This document shows, piece after piece, positions 1 to 9,260 of a DNA stretch of 14,974 nucleotides. Positions within the stretch are counted from its first letter, which is position 1. Every line of letters begins with the position of its first letter. The position numbers were made by a program, and so were the translations under genes. The notes under the pieces are model-generated. The model worked only from the letters and a program-made list of their open reading frames with translations. It was not told the origin of the DNA and did not search any database. Origin of the DNA: Cylindrotheca closterium (lineage: Eukaryota; Bacillariophyta; Bacillariophyceae; Bacillariales; Bacillariaceae); the NCBI GenBank assembly GCA_933822405.4, contig CAKOGP040001879.1:1-14974 (forward strand), read 5' to 3'.

Positions 1-2182
1 GGGGCCGATCGAAATGTTTGGGAACCATTGCTCAAGGAGCCAATCGACCGCCATTATACCGGCCAACAGACCAATGAGCTCGCTGCGGTATGGACTCTGG
101 TCCTGGGGCAAACCGGGAGTCTGACACTGGATGATGATACGATGGCATCCTCCATGCTTCACCAGGATTTGAACCGCCGCGGTCCCCAACTCGTTCTTGA
201 AGGATCCATCGCTGATCACACGCAGGCGACCATGCAACAGAGCGTCAGCTAAGGTGGCTTCGTCACCGTGAACCTCGATCTCATCAGGGACCCACCCGTA
301 ATAGTCCGTGCAGAGCTCGACAGCTGTCTGCCACGCATGAAGGATGGATGGGCTGGAGGAAGAAGACGGTTCAGAGGCACGGCCAGTACCGGTGAGAAGT
401 ACCCTGTCAGATCCTGTGATGGAGTGAACCGAAGCACGAAGAACGTCAGCAGGAAGCGGTGCAGTCCACCATGGGCAGGAAGGAAGGGACGGCCCTGGTG
501 CGTAGCAACATGACGTGGGGTGGGAGCCCTCAGAGCAAAAGTGTTTCAAGGTTGCCCCATGGCGGTGGAAAAGGCCAGTGGTGGGGGACAGTAACCAATT
601 CCAGTCCTCCAGACGGTCAGTCCATGGCCCCAAGGGCTGTTGCAGTGGATAATGTGGCCCGTTGGAGGCAAGCAGGGCTCTGGACAAGGTGGTCTACCAC
701 AGGTCCCAGTGTTGCCTTGTTGGGCGAACTGTCCTTGGCCATTGGTATGGCTAGCGGCAGCACTCATCCCTGAGCCCATTCCACGCAGAGCGACAAATAA
801 ACCTGCCATCAGCAGTCACAATGTCCGACACTGTGCATACCTGGAGGAACATTCGACACCAATTGAGCCATAAAAGTTCCTCCTGTTCAACCTCCAAGTT
901 GATGAAGAGATCCATCAGAAGGGAGTCGTCCGTACATCGAAGGGAGAGGGCTGGAGAGTCATAGGCGACATAGATGTCCAAACCTTCGAGCTCATGCCAG
1001 ACTCGTTTCAACCACGTGTCTGAAGCGAGGATCGCCGTGTTGGTGTAGACTTGTTGCAGAAGTCCAAAGGACGTCCCCGTTTCAAGTTGATGGGCTTGGA
1101 TGCTGGCCTCCATATAGTCACCAGTTTTGGTCCTGTTGGCCATGTGTCGGAGCAACATCTCAAGATGCTTAAACACTTGACAACCAAACGGATGTGGAAG
1201 TCCAAGACCCTGATAGGACAGCGGAGCAAATACGACATCCCGAGGGAAATTACGACAGACACCTGCCTTTGGAAGGCACACTTGAAGTACCGGAGACATA
1301 ATGTCTGTCCATTGCTGGGCCTCCAGGGTTGTTAGCACCATCGGATACTCCAATTTCTTCATGATGGTCGACTTGATGAGGGGGAAGGACATCATATTTG
1401 TGAAGCAGGTTGGGTCGAAGCTGTTCTGCCCAGTCCTTGGCTTTAGCAACCAACTGAGCCTTGTGAGCCTCAAGGTTTTCCAAGGGAGAAAGCATAACTC
1501 CCAAAGTGTGTTCCGAGTTGTCTGGTTCAAGACGACGCAAGGATTCAGTAGTGCCTGAAAGACCTTGAATTTGGAGTTCAAAGTCGGGAGCGACTGCTTT
1601 TTTCCCACGAAATTTTTATTTACCTGTGCGGGAGTCCCACTCGAAATCAATGAGCCACCAAAAGGACTTCTCAGGATTGATCGCACCGCCAGTGGCACGG
1701 ATTCCCCCAGCCCACAGAGTGGCGGCCTCCTGCACCAGTGCACATATAGCTTCACCTGAGTGATGTACTGTATTGCCAGCCTCAATAACGTCAGTGTCGT
1801 CGACAAAGCAGAAGCATTGGGCTGTGACCAACTGTGACTCCAGTGCTGAGAGGCACTCAAAGCCGTAACCCATTGCTTCCATCATGGTAATGAGAACGGA
1901 GCTCACAGAGATCCATATAGGGGGTCCAGCCCCATTTCCCTGACCACAGCCTTGGAAGGGGATAACAGAAGGCGGCTTGAAAGTACGGTCGGAATCGCCA
2001 AAGCCTGTCCGCACCCGATGCGTCACCGATGACAGCATGTTAAACATGGAAGATAGGACCCTCCATGTCAGCCCAAGCAATGATTGCCACCCAATGAACA
2101 ATACGATCGAAGCAGATTTTGGCATCATTAGAGATCCACCCAGCCGCGCGTCGTTGGAGAATCAACAAGTCCCAGGCGAACA
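1..2182 (-). pseudogene. Retroelement reverse transcriptase with RNase H-like domain, broken and cut by window edge
   Basis: This is the remains of a retrotransposon polymerase that would copy element RNA into DNA. Reading down the minus strand, the RT fingers and palm show NDAK and FDRIVHW near 2129-2095, GCGQGNGAGP near 1945, and the catalytic box FVDDTD at about 1807-1790. A thumb/connection follows with RRLEP (about 1540), KKLEYP, and GVCRNFPRDVVF near 1240. An RNase H-like domain shows SDGS at about 213-202 and SEL near 81, and continues past base 1. The frame is broken. A shift lies near 2055, an in-frame TAA at 1616-1618, a 1-base shift in a CCCCC run near 1385, and TAGs at 751-753 and 694-696. 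The FVDD residues are intact, so decay looks fairly recent. The lineage resembles RT proteins common in diatoms, but the clade is not assigned. The 5' end stops inside the neighbouring repeat array, as expected for a 5'-truncated insertion. Confidence 0.85.
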
Positions 2183-3600
2183 CTGTCATAGTCATGATTG
2201 ACAATTGCAGCATATCACAATCAATGTTACCTCAAGCAGCACCATTTCTCTTCTGCTAGATGGAATCTCCCCAGAGATGGATTGATAAGTCTGTACTGAT
2301 AATCAAGCCACGACAACGGTGTATTGTTGGGTGAAGCAGTAGTCAAAAAATGGGGACGACCACTGTCATGGTCATGATTGACAATCACAACATATCACAA
2401 TCAACTTTACCTGGAGCGACGCCATTTCTCTTCTGCTTGATGGATTCTTCTCAGAGATGGCTTGATAAGTTTGTGGTTATCAAGCAACGGCCACGGAGTA
2501 TTGCTGGTTGAATGCCAAACCATATCAAGGCCGGAGCGACATGAGCGACCCGTTTTTTTTCAACATTGACGGTTGCAACAATCAAACTTACCTTCTTGAG
2601 CAACGCCATTTCACTTCTGTTCGACGGATTCTTCCCAGAGGTGGCTTGATGAATCTGTAGTGATCAAGCGATGACGACTGTATGATTTGGGCTGAATGAA
2701 AACAATATCATGACAAGAGCGACCTGTTTCATCAAAATGACGGACATTCGCAACATCCGACAATCAAACTTACCTTTGGGACGCCATTTCACTTGTGCTT
2801 CATTGATTCTTTTCAGAGATGTCTTGATGATTTGTAGTTATCAAGCAATGGCGGCGGTTTATTGTTACTGAATGAAATCCATATCATGACATGAGCGACC
2901 GCTTTCAACAACATGATTGACAACCGAAGCATCCGACAATCAAACTCACCTTGAGGGACGCCATTTCTCTTCTGCTTGACCAATTCTTCTCCAAAAGGTC
3001 TTGACAGGTATGGAGGAATCAGTCCTGCGATGGCGACGGTGTATTGTTATGTGGATGCAATCATGTCAAGATATGAGCAACCGCTTTCATCATGATTCAT
3101 TGCAACATCCAATAGTCAACGAAACCAATATCATTACAAGCGCGACCTGTTCTGTTTTTGTCAGAGATAGCTTGATAAGTCTGTAGAAGTCGAGCAATGA
3201 TGATGGAGTACTGTTGGGTACAGTAGTAGTCAAGCCTTGGAGACCACAAGCATAGTAATGATTGACAATCCCAACATCCAACAATCAAACTTACCTCGAG
3301 CGACTCCATTTCTCTTCTGTTTCATGGATTCTTGTCAAAGATGGCTTGATGACTCTGTACTAGCAATCAAGCAACGAAGGTGTATTGTTGGATGAATGCA
3401 AAGAAAGTCAAGACATGAGCGACTGCTTTTGTCAACATGATTCACAATCGCAGCATCCAACAATCAAACTCACCTTGAGGCACGCCATTTCTCTTCTGCA
3501 TGACCAATTCTTCTTGCAAATGTCTTGATAGAAATTTAGTAGCCATGCGATGGTAGCGGCGGATTGTTGGATGAATGCAAAGAAAGTCATGATATGAGCA
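2182..3600 (-). repeat. Degenerate tandem array, unit about 180 bp, with splice-donor-like motif
   Basis: The anchor CCATTTC (plus strand) recurs at 2242, 2422, 2606, 2784, 2961, 3306 and 3485, giving spacings of 180, 184, 178, 177, 345 and 179. The 345 gap holds one degenerate unit without the anchor (about 3110-3250). On the minus strand each anchored unit reads as a short peptide of the pattern IKPSLxRIxxAEEKWRxSR. A 5' splice-donor consensus of the form AG|GTAAGT or AG|GTGAGT follows at once, then TTGATTG. About 45-50 bases later most units have an AG that could serve as acceptor. Seen: the period, the conserved peptide and the conserved GT. Inferred: the unit derives from an exon end plus a small intron. 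A plain satellite is the alternative. Confidence 0.85.
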
Positions 3601-3974
3601 ACACAATGTCCAAATAAATTATATGCTTTTGCCTTCCGTCATTTGTTCCTCCAATAATTCTTTCATGCAGCTCAAACAATTCATTAATGGCCGATCCATT
3701 GGCAATTGAGCTTTATTGTTAACTTCTGTCGTGTTCTGCTTGTGTTGGGTTTAGACAACATTGGGATTACCATGACAGTTGTTTGGTTGCGAACGAGGAT
3801 TGAGTAAATCGCGGTTTCACTTGATGGTTTCAAAGTTGGAGAACAGCTGCATAGAGCCAAGCCGTCTTGCATCATTTCCCAACGGAAGATTTACTTATGG
3901 CTTTGGTCTTGCGGTCGACCAAGTCAAAATTTGGAACACATATATATCTTATCGCATATACGCACTTGTTCGAT
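3601..3974. other. Non-repeat insert interrupting the 180-bp array; no gene seen
   Basis: This AT-rich stretch of about 370 bp lacks the array anchor and separates the main array from its outlying unit. The anchor distance across it (3485 to 4023) is 538, close to three 180-bp periods, so two units may have diverged or been replaced. The short frames here show no recognisable domain. No terminal repeats of a transposon were seen. Confidence 0.5.
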
Positions 3975-4080
3975 GACAACAATAAATGCAACACTCAACA
4001 ATCCAACTCACCTTGATGGACGCCATTTCTCTTCTGCTGCATCAATTCTTCCCAGAGATGGCTTGTTAGGTTTCGAGTTG
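3975..4080 (-). repeat. Outlying unit of the 180-bp array
   Basis: The anchor CCATTTC recurs at 4023, with the same minus-strand peptide (NKPSLGRIDAAEEKWRPSR) and the donor AAG|GTGAGT, whose intron would start at 4011. This unit lies at the upstream (minus-strand 5') end of the array. It is continuous with the exon-like frame at 4012-4349, so it may be the founder copy. Confidence 0.7.
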
Positions 4081-4349
4081 TCAAAAAAAGTTGGTCAGGG
4101 TCCAGGGGAGAAAATAGTCCGCAGACTGCGGCGTTGTGCTTTCATGGAGCGACGGAAATCTCTGCGTTCCTGACGAAGCAACTTAAGCCACTCTTCCTTG
4201 TCTACCAATGACTTGCGAAGGACTCGTCGACGACATGTTAGCATCGGTTGAATTTCCTTAGGCAAGTCATCGGGACCCATATCAAACTGTGAGTGAATCC
4301 CCTCATTGACAGTACTGTGACGTTCACGTAGTTGAACATTATCATCCTA
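4012..4349 (-). pseudogene. Exon-like fragment of an unknown basic, charged protein
   Basis: I do not recognise this protein. On the minus strand a frame opens at an acceptor-like AG near 4349 (TTCAACATTAG) and reads a hydrophilic, Arg/Lys/Glu-rich, helix-prone sequence. It includes MGPDDLPKEIQP and KEEWLKLLRQERRDFRRSM. A TGA follows at 4095-4097. The same frame then continues into the outlying repeat unit and its AEEKWRPSR peptide, ending at the donor AG|GTGAGT with exon end at 4012. The earliest ATG inside is at 4280. Apart from the single TGA it looks like one exon bounded by an acceptor and a donor. It could be a decayed gene, a gene with an unrecognised extra intron, or chance. The matching frame and repeated C-terminal peptide argue against chance. 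Confidence 0.45.
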
Positions 4350-4758
4350 ATGTTGAACGGAGTTCCGTTGCTCCCATATGTAGAAGCCGATCGAGATCCT
4401 TTCTGTGGCTTTCTGAGAGACTCTATAACTTTTGTTGTGACCCATTTCTATCTCTTCTTCTAGGCTGGTTCAGGGATCGTTGTTGTTGTTCAATGAATAA
4501 TGTCCTAGGCTGGCTCGCGGTGGAACACGTACACTTGTACGTGTACATGTATGTGTACCACAGCATGGCAATGAGAGGCCACAAGTATCCTGCAGCAAAA
4601 ATCTCAGATCTTTGAACCTACGCCCATCATTGTCATCAGTAATACTGCATTGTCACTCGTCATCGTCATCCCATTTACCATTGCAGAATTTCACAGTCCC
4701 TTCTTAGTGCCTTAGCATTGGCACCAAGAGCACCTGTCGCGCTTATTCCTTTTCCGCC
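4350..4758. other. Intergenic stretch, possible promoter/5' region of the downstream ATPase pseudogene
   Basis: No open frame with recognisable features is present. A direct repeat CTAGGCTGG occurs at about 4462 and 4505. A hairpin and GTAC-rich tract sits at 4525-4558. The 60 bases before the ATG at 4759 are pyrimidine-rich, but no definite core promoter motif was identified. Confidence 0.4.
4525..4544. other. Perfect 8-bp inverted repeat with 4-base loop
   Basis: ACACGTAC and GTACGTGT flank the loop ACTT. The arm also contains ACGT cores of the kind bound by bZIP or bHLH factors. Further GTAC/GTGTAC copies follow to 4558. The function is unknown. It lies about 220 bp upstream of the ATPase start and could be regulatory or a simple dinucleotide-type tract. 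Confidence 0.5.
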
Positions 4759-6600
4759 ATGACAAGTGATAACAAAACCATCGCAGGTGGTTCCAAGAAG
4801 CGACCAGTGTCAGGAGCAAGCGACAACAAGAACAACGACCAAAGCAGTCTAAAACAATCTAAACTTAGCTGTCCACCTGCTGATGACAAAACACTTGGAA
4901 ACTGCATTGAGACTATCAAAGACGAAAAGGAATGTTTCCATGAACGTGTAACGGATGATGAAAAAGAGACCTTCAAGTATATGATGATCAAGACATTGGG
5001 ACAAAATGAAGATTTTTTCAAACCGACTCAAAGCATTCTGATGGTCGACTTGGCTCATTTCTTGAAAACTGGAGAAACTGAAGTGATCGTCGCAGGTACT
5101 GAGGCAACTGCATTGCAGAGGGTGGCAAGCATTGAGTTTGACATTAATGCCAGCAAGATGGTGTACAAACGAGATTTGACCGCATTTGTCGATGAGGTGA
5201 AAAATCTCTTCGACTGGTTAGAAAAAGGGTCAAAAGTGTACATGGCACCGTGCTTCCCACTGCTACAATCCAGCGGAGCTGGCAAGACTAAACTGCTCCA
5301 CAAGTCGCGATGCTCCATGGCAAAGAATGATCCCGATGTCCACATGAAACTCATATGCACGAACGGAAAGTCTCCTCCAGAAATGTCGTCACAAAACGGC
5401 AGCATTTTTTCCAAGACTTTGGACGTGAGCCAATTTCAAGTGGACGAAGAAGGTCAAAAGAAGCTTTGGGAGAAAATGGTGGCCTTGGTCAAGACCGAGA
5501 AGGAGAAGAAGAAGAAGGTTGTATTTCTCTTTGACGAGTCCCAGCACCTAACCAGCAGCTGTGATGGGTGGCATTTCCGATGCATACGGTGGTGGCTCCG
5601 ATTGGTTTGCATTTTTGTGGGTTACCACTACCAGATTGGCAAACTATTATGCGGAACAAAAACAGTCAACTTCCTCAAGGGATGCAAGCATTGAGTACCT
5701 TGGAGGCAAAAAGCTGTACCCTCCATTCTGTCAACTTACGACAACAGGTCTTGTGTCACGCTCTGATGGATCCAAATTTGGAACCGTAGGTCTGCGTACC
5801 AACGACAACCAGTTTGAAATATGGGGGGCCCTTGTTTGGACGATTGCAACTGAACGGAAAGTTGAAGGATGCCCTTGGACATATCTTGCTTCGAATAAGA
5901 GGTGCGGGCCAGGAGCTCTCGCTGCAGAAGTATTATTCTCTCTTGGCGACGCGGCTTCAAATGGGTCAAGTGTTGTTGGATTTTGCATCAGAACTGGTGG
6001 CTTTGGGATACGCACACCTGACTCACTATTCACAAGAACAGACTGCAGTGGCCGAGATTGCGTTTGGTAACCTGTATGAGTACGTTGATGGTATCTCGCT
6101 GGGGTGCGGCAAACCCCCATCTGTCTGGTCAGAAAAGGCCATCAAGATATACTCCTCTGCATTGTGCCGCCCCAAAAAGGGAGACGTCGGTGAGGTTGCA
6201 GCTGCCTTTTACATGCTGGCTTGCGGGGATGAATTGAGGTTCGAGCACTCACGAGATCTCACTCAGCTTTCTGTTCCACGAGAGAACTGGATTGCAAGAA
6301 TGCAACAGAGCAAAGGTGCTAAGTTATGCAAAAGTACAGCAAAACCAAGTGTCAATTTCATTCAAGTTTGTCGGAATTATTTACGTTACAGTTTGAAAGA
6401 GATTGAGGATAGCAGACTTCTCTAAGTATTGGTATCTTGCTGGACGAGCATCGTATGCGTACGCTTCTTGCAAGGCATATGACATGCTGGTGCCATTGCA
6501 GTACACTGTAAATGGCACTCTGCATTACTGTCCCATGTTGGTGAGCGTGAAAAATCGAGTGGCATATAGTGCAAATCATTGCTCCAAGATTGAACACTCC
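4759..6600 (+). pseudogene. P-loop ATPase of a diatom-expanded family, multiply frameshifted
   Basis: The likely start is ATG 4759, giving a hydrophilic Lys/Asp/Ser-rich N-terminus of about 60 residues. A Walker A-like motif QSSGAGKTKLL lies at residues 170-180. A Walker B, KVVFLFDESQHL, begins near residue 253. Next comes GWHFRCIRWWLR, which I associate with this ATPase family. The frame then changes three times. Near 5622 an apparent extra base leads to TTTRLANYY and KKLYPPFCQLTTTG. Near 5810 it shifts to YGGPLFGRLQ, then ALCRPKKGDVGEVAAAFYML near 6160-6220. Near 6410 it shifts to KYWYLAGRASYAYASCKAYD, fading out around 6560-6600. The intact protein would be about 600 residues. ATP binding is inferred from the motifs; the role is unknown. 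The 3' end runs directly into Copia gag sequence, so the junction is only approximate. Confidence 0.8.
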
Positions 6601-7219
6601 AACTCAAACGGAAGCTGTTGCAAGGGAAACAGAGACGGCCCAAAACAAGATTCTCTATTTGGCAAAGCGCAACAAAAACATGCGAAGATCAGCCTACTTT
6701 GACACAAACAAGAGAACCGTCAAATCAAACATCATGCTGAAGTTTGTGACGAAGGCGATGGATATCAAACTTTCAGGTGAAGCTGATCTCACGACTACTC
6801 TTGAAGATCCAATCAAACTCTTGAAACGTATTGAACGATTCATGAAGAAGAGTGCTGATGCTGAGTTTGACTTCTTGGATTTCTGGGAAGCCAATAAAAA
6901 GTTCTTTGCTATGAAGCAAGGAACAACAGAAAACTTGACGCATTTCAAGGAACAATTCTTGAGACAGGCTGAAGTCCTACAAGATCTATATGGCCTTGCC
7001 TGGTTCCGAAATTTTGCAGTCAAGACAAAGGCGTATGCTGCTATTGCTAGCACCAATACTGCTGCTCAAGACAGTTTCAAGGATGACATCTTTGAAGCTG
7101 TTCTTGCAACAGGATTTCTATGCAACTGCAATCAAACAAGAACAGCTCCTCTAATGCTGGATCTTCAGAGAAACTATTGCTATATATGGGATGTTGCAAT
7201 CAAGCCTCCTATTCTATAA
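6600..7219 (+). pseudogene. gag: Copia 1 Gag fragment
   Basis: The frame 6569-7219 contains Gag-type sequence. It shows LTTTLEDPIKLLKRIERFMK, FDFLDFWEANKKFFAMKQG, NLTHFKEQFLRQAEVLQDLYG, FEAVLATGFLCNCNQTRTAP and LMLDL. This resembles the capsid region of diatom Copia Gag, which would package element RNA. No zinc-knuckle remains. The frame loses similarity after LMLDL and stops at 7217-7219, where the deletion to RT begins. The N-terminal start is unclear because the reading frame is open back into the end of the ATPase pseudogene. Confidence 0.75.
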
Positions 7220-8252
7220 TCAGTTTTGAAGTGATTTGGAGGCAAAGTGGTTTGTTTTCAATCTGTATGTTCCGTGTGTTGCTAATAAACTTGTTGATGA
7301 AAAACAGCAAACAACCAGGTTTCATGTGGACAATCTTATGTCAAGTCACATGGATCCAAAAGTAAATGACAAATTTGCTAAGTGGTTGAACATGCGATAT
7401 GGTTCAATCAAGGTGTACACAATTGTAAGAGGAAAGATGCAGAGATATCTTGGAATGACTTTGGATTTCTTGGTGAAAGGGAAACTTAAGATCTGCATGG
7501 ACGACTATGTCAAGAACATGTTGGAAGATTTTCCTATCAAGTTCAACAAGGATTCAAAGCAGGAAATACCAGCTGGTAACAATTTACTGGAAGCTGGTAA
7601 AGGGAAGTTACTCAGTGCTGAGTACCGTCAGATCTTCCATACTACTGTTGCAAGGGGATTTTATGTCTCTAAGAGAGCTCATTTGGATATCCATCCAACA
7701 ATTAGTGAGCCTACATAGTCTGACTGGAAGAACTGTGTTCGCATGATGCGTTATTTGTTTTGTACTATGTTGTATCACCTAACACTTTCTGCAGAACATC
7801 CAGATTTCAAGAACCATACTGGCGGCACTCTGTCCTTTGGAGGAGGTGCAGCTCAAGTGATGTCGAAGAAAGAAAAGCTAAACAGCAGAAGCAAGCGGAA
7901 CTGATTGCTGTTGACGATGTCGTCATGATGATACTTTGGACGAAGTTGTTCATAAGGTTGCAAGGGTATTGAGAAGAATATCTTGTATCAGGATAACAAA
8001 AGCGTAATTCTACTGGAAGAGAATGGTCGCAAGAGCACGGGCAAAAGAAGCCAAGCTATCAATATTCGTTATTTCTTTATCACAGATCAAGTTGAGAAAG
8101 GAAATGTTAAGATCAAATACTATCCAACTGACAATATGATTGCGGATTTCATGACCAAGCCATTGCAAGGTGAGAAGTTTTGCAAGTTCAGGGATCTGAC
8201 AAGTGTGTATATGTTCAAAATGAAAATACAAAACAAAATAAACAGTGAATGA
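7211..8252 (+). pseudogene. pol: Copia 1 Pol fragment: C-terminal RT and RNase H
   Basis: The RT part has VPCVANKLV, RFHVDNLMSSH (7320-7350), KWLNMRYGS, YLGMTLDF, DYVKNMLEDFPIKF and TVARGFYVSKRA. The catalytic box reads VDN, where Copia has VDD: the second Asp is replaced by Asn (AAT 7332-7334). TAG at 7716-7718 interrupts the frame. RNase H follows with HTGGTLSFGGGA and KEKLNSRSK. A shift near 7895 leads to AELIAVDDVVMMILWTKLF. A small deletion near 7970 leads to NILYQDNKSVILLEENG, RSQAINIRYFFITDQVEKG and DFMTKPLQGEKFCKFRD, ending at 8252. The order RT then RNase H, with DFMTKPLQG at the end, is diagnostic of Copia Pol. Confidence 0.9.
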
Positions 8253-8480
8253 GAGCATGTCCTATTGCTGCCAATGGTGATTGTCACAATGGCAGGAGTC
8301 ATTGGGATATGCCAAAATATGAGTTTTTACATTCCAAAAAGGAACTATTCAAGTACAAAGTTTTTGACACGTACAATCAAACTTTGATCGTAATGTCGGG
8401 ATTTGACGCAAGTATGCCAACGCAAGTCTGCCGGACAATCTATATCCACACAAAAAGGAAATGACCCTATACAAATGTAA
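8253..8480. other. 3' flank of Copia 1, no gene; possible polypurine tract
   Basis: No coding signal is seen. A purine run AAAAAGGAAATGA at about 8452-8464 lies shortly before the LTR-like block and could be a polypurine tract priming plus-strand synthesis. Its purity is modest, so this is tentative. Confidence 0.35.
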
Positions 8481-8482
8481 AG

Positions 8483-8500
8483 TCGGAATATATATTCCGA
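8483..8500. promoter_or_regulatory. 18-bp perfect palindrome plus adjacent G-box palindrome in LTR-like block
   Basis: TCGGAATATATATTCCGA is a perfect palindrome at the edge of the duplicated block. Five bases later lies ACACGTGT (8505-8512), a G-box core CACGTG of the type bound by bHLH or bZIP factors. Both recur unchanged at 11189-11206 and 11211-11218. A role as LTR enhancer or terminal recognition is inferred. Confidence 0.5.
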
Positions 8501-8597
8501 TGCGACACGTGTGATACTCCACAACATGTGTCATATACAAACGAAAATCCCACGATCCACATTTTGGTGTGAAACCAAAAATTCACATACTCAACAC

Positions 8598-8627
8598 AAG
8601 CCGTTGAACTTTAAGCCGTTGAACTTT
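8598..8627. repeat. 15-bp tandem duplication inside the LTR-like block
   Basis: AAGCCGTTGAACTTT occurs twice in a row. The same pair is present in copy 2 (11304-11333). Short tandem repeats in LTR U3 regions are often enhancer elements; that role is only inferred here. Confidence 0.6.
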
Positions 8628-8886
8628 CGGTGTATCAATCTTCATGTGATTGTTTGAACACATCGAAATAAGCGAATAGTTAACATGATGAATGGCAGTT
8701 GTACCTATGAACACTGAGTCTAGCAATCGGAGACGTCGCTAAACTCAACAAGTTCTCACTGCCATATCGTCACAATTTTAGTAAATCTGCACTTTTACAT
8801 CAAACTATTGTCTCTCAAGTTTTATACTTCTATCAAACTACTTCGCTCCAAATACATAACAGCTCTGTCTACAGATATTTTCTGAC

Positions 8887-8899
8887 TGGTTATTACAGC
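8887..8899 (+). other. Candidate primer-binding site of Copia 2 (copy 1)
   Basis: TGGTTATTACAGC resembles the usual Copia primer site TGGTATCAGAGC (complementary to initiator tRNA-Met), with one extra base and two mismatches. It recurs at 11593-11605. It would place the LTR end shortly before 8887, perhaps at CTACA near 8873. Weak evidence. Confidence 0.3.
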
Positions 8900-9007
8900 C
8901 CAAATCGGATAACTACCACACGCTTCCCAACAAGAATACAACACAAACAAATCAGGGATCTCAACCTACAAGAATCCTCCACCGGGTGGCACATCGCCTT
9001 TTTCCCA

Positions 9008-9260
9008 CATCGAGCGCATAGCTTTCCAAACGTCAACGTAACAGCAGAACCATCCGACACATTGAGCGCATAGCTTCTTCCCAACATCGAGCGCATAGCT
9101 TTCCAAACGTCAACGTAACAGCAGAACCATCTGACACACCAAGCGCATAGCTTCTTCCCAACATCGAGCGCATAGCTTTCCAAACGTCAACGTAACAGCA
9201 GAACCATCCGACACATCAAGCGCATAGCTTCTTCCCAACATCAAGCGCATAGCTTTCCCA
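9008..9260. repeat. 77-bp tandem repeats in leader, copy 1 (three full units plus partial)
   Basis: Units begin with CATCGAGCGCATAGC (or CATCAAGCGC) at 9008, 9085, 9162 and 9239, exactly 77 bp apart. Each unit holds two half-motifs GAGCGCATAGCTT and one AACGTCAACGTAACAGCAG. No coding frame on either strand is convincing. Confidence 0.9.

Larger units (their letters stand above)
6600..8252 (+). mobile_element. Ty1/Copia element 1, 5'-truncated and internally deleted
   Basis: A Gag fragment is joined directly to the second half of the RT and to RNase H. Protease, integrase and the N-terminal RT are absent, implying loss of most of pol between about 7190 and 7215. No 5' LTR exists between it and the ATPase pseudogene. 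A 3' LTR of its own is not demonstrable, because the LTR-like block at 8481 continues into the leader of a different Copia element. It is non-autonomous and inactive. The sequence style matches Copia elements of diatoms. Confidence 0.85.

Noticed and set aside
28..773. Plus-strand frames over the left end
   Set aside because: They oppose the minus-strand RNase H-like and connection region, which has clear motifs.
2182..3600. CRISPR array
   Set aside because: The unit is about 180 bp, degenerate throughout and without constant short repeats and unique spacers. The genome context is eukaryotic.
3684..3976. Small frames on both strands in the insert at 3601-3974
   Set aside because: They are short, without motif, codon bias or splice context that would support a gene.
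8481..8880. 3' LTR of Copia 1
   Set aside because: Both copies of the block continue into the leader of a different gag, so it fits better as the 5' LTR region of Copia 2. A shared LTR cannot be fully excluded.
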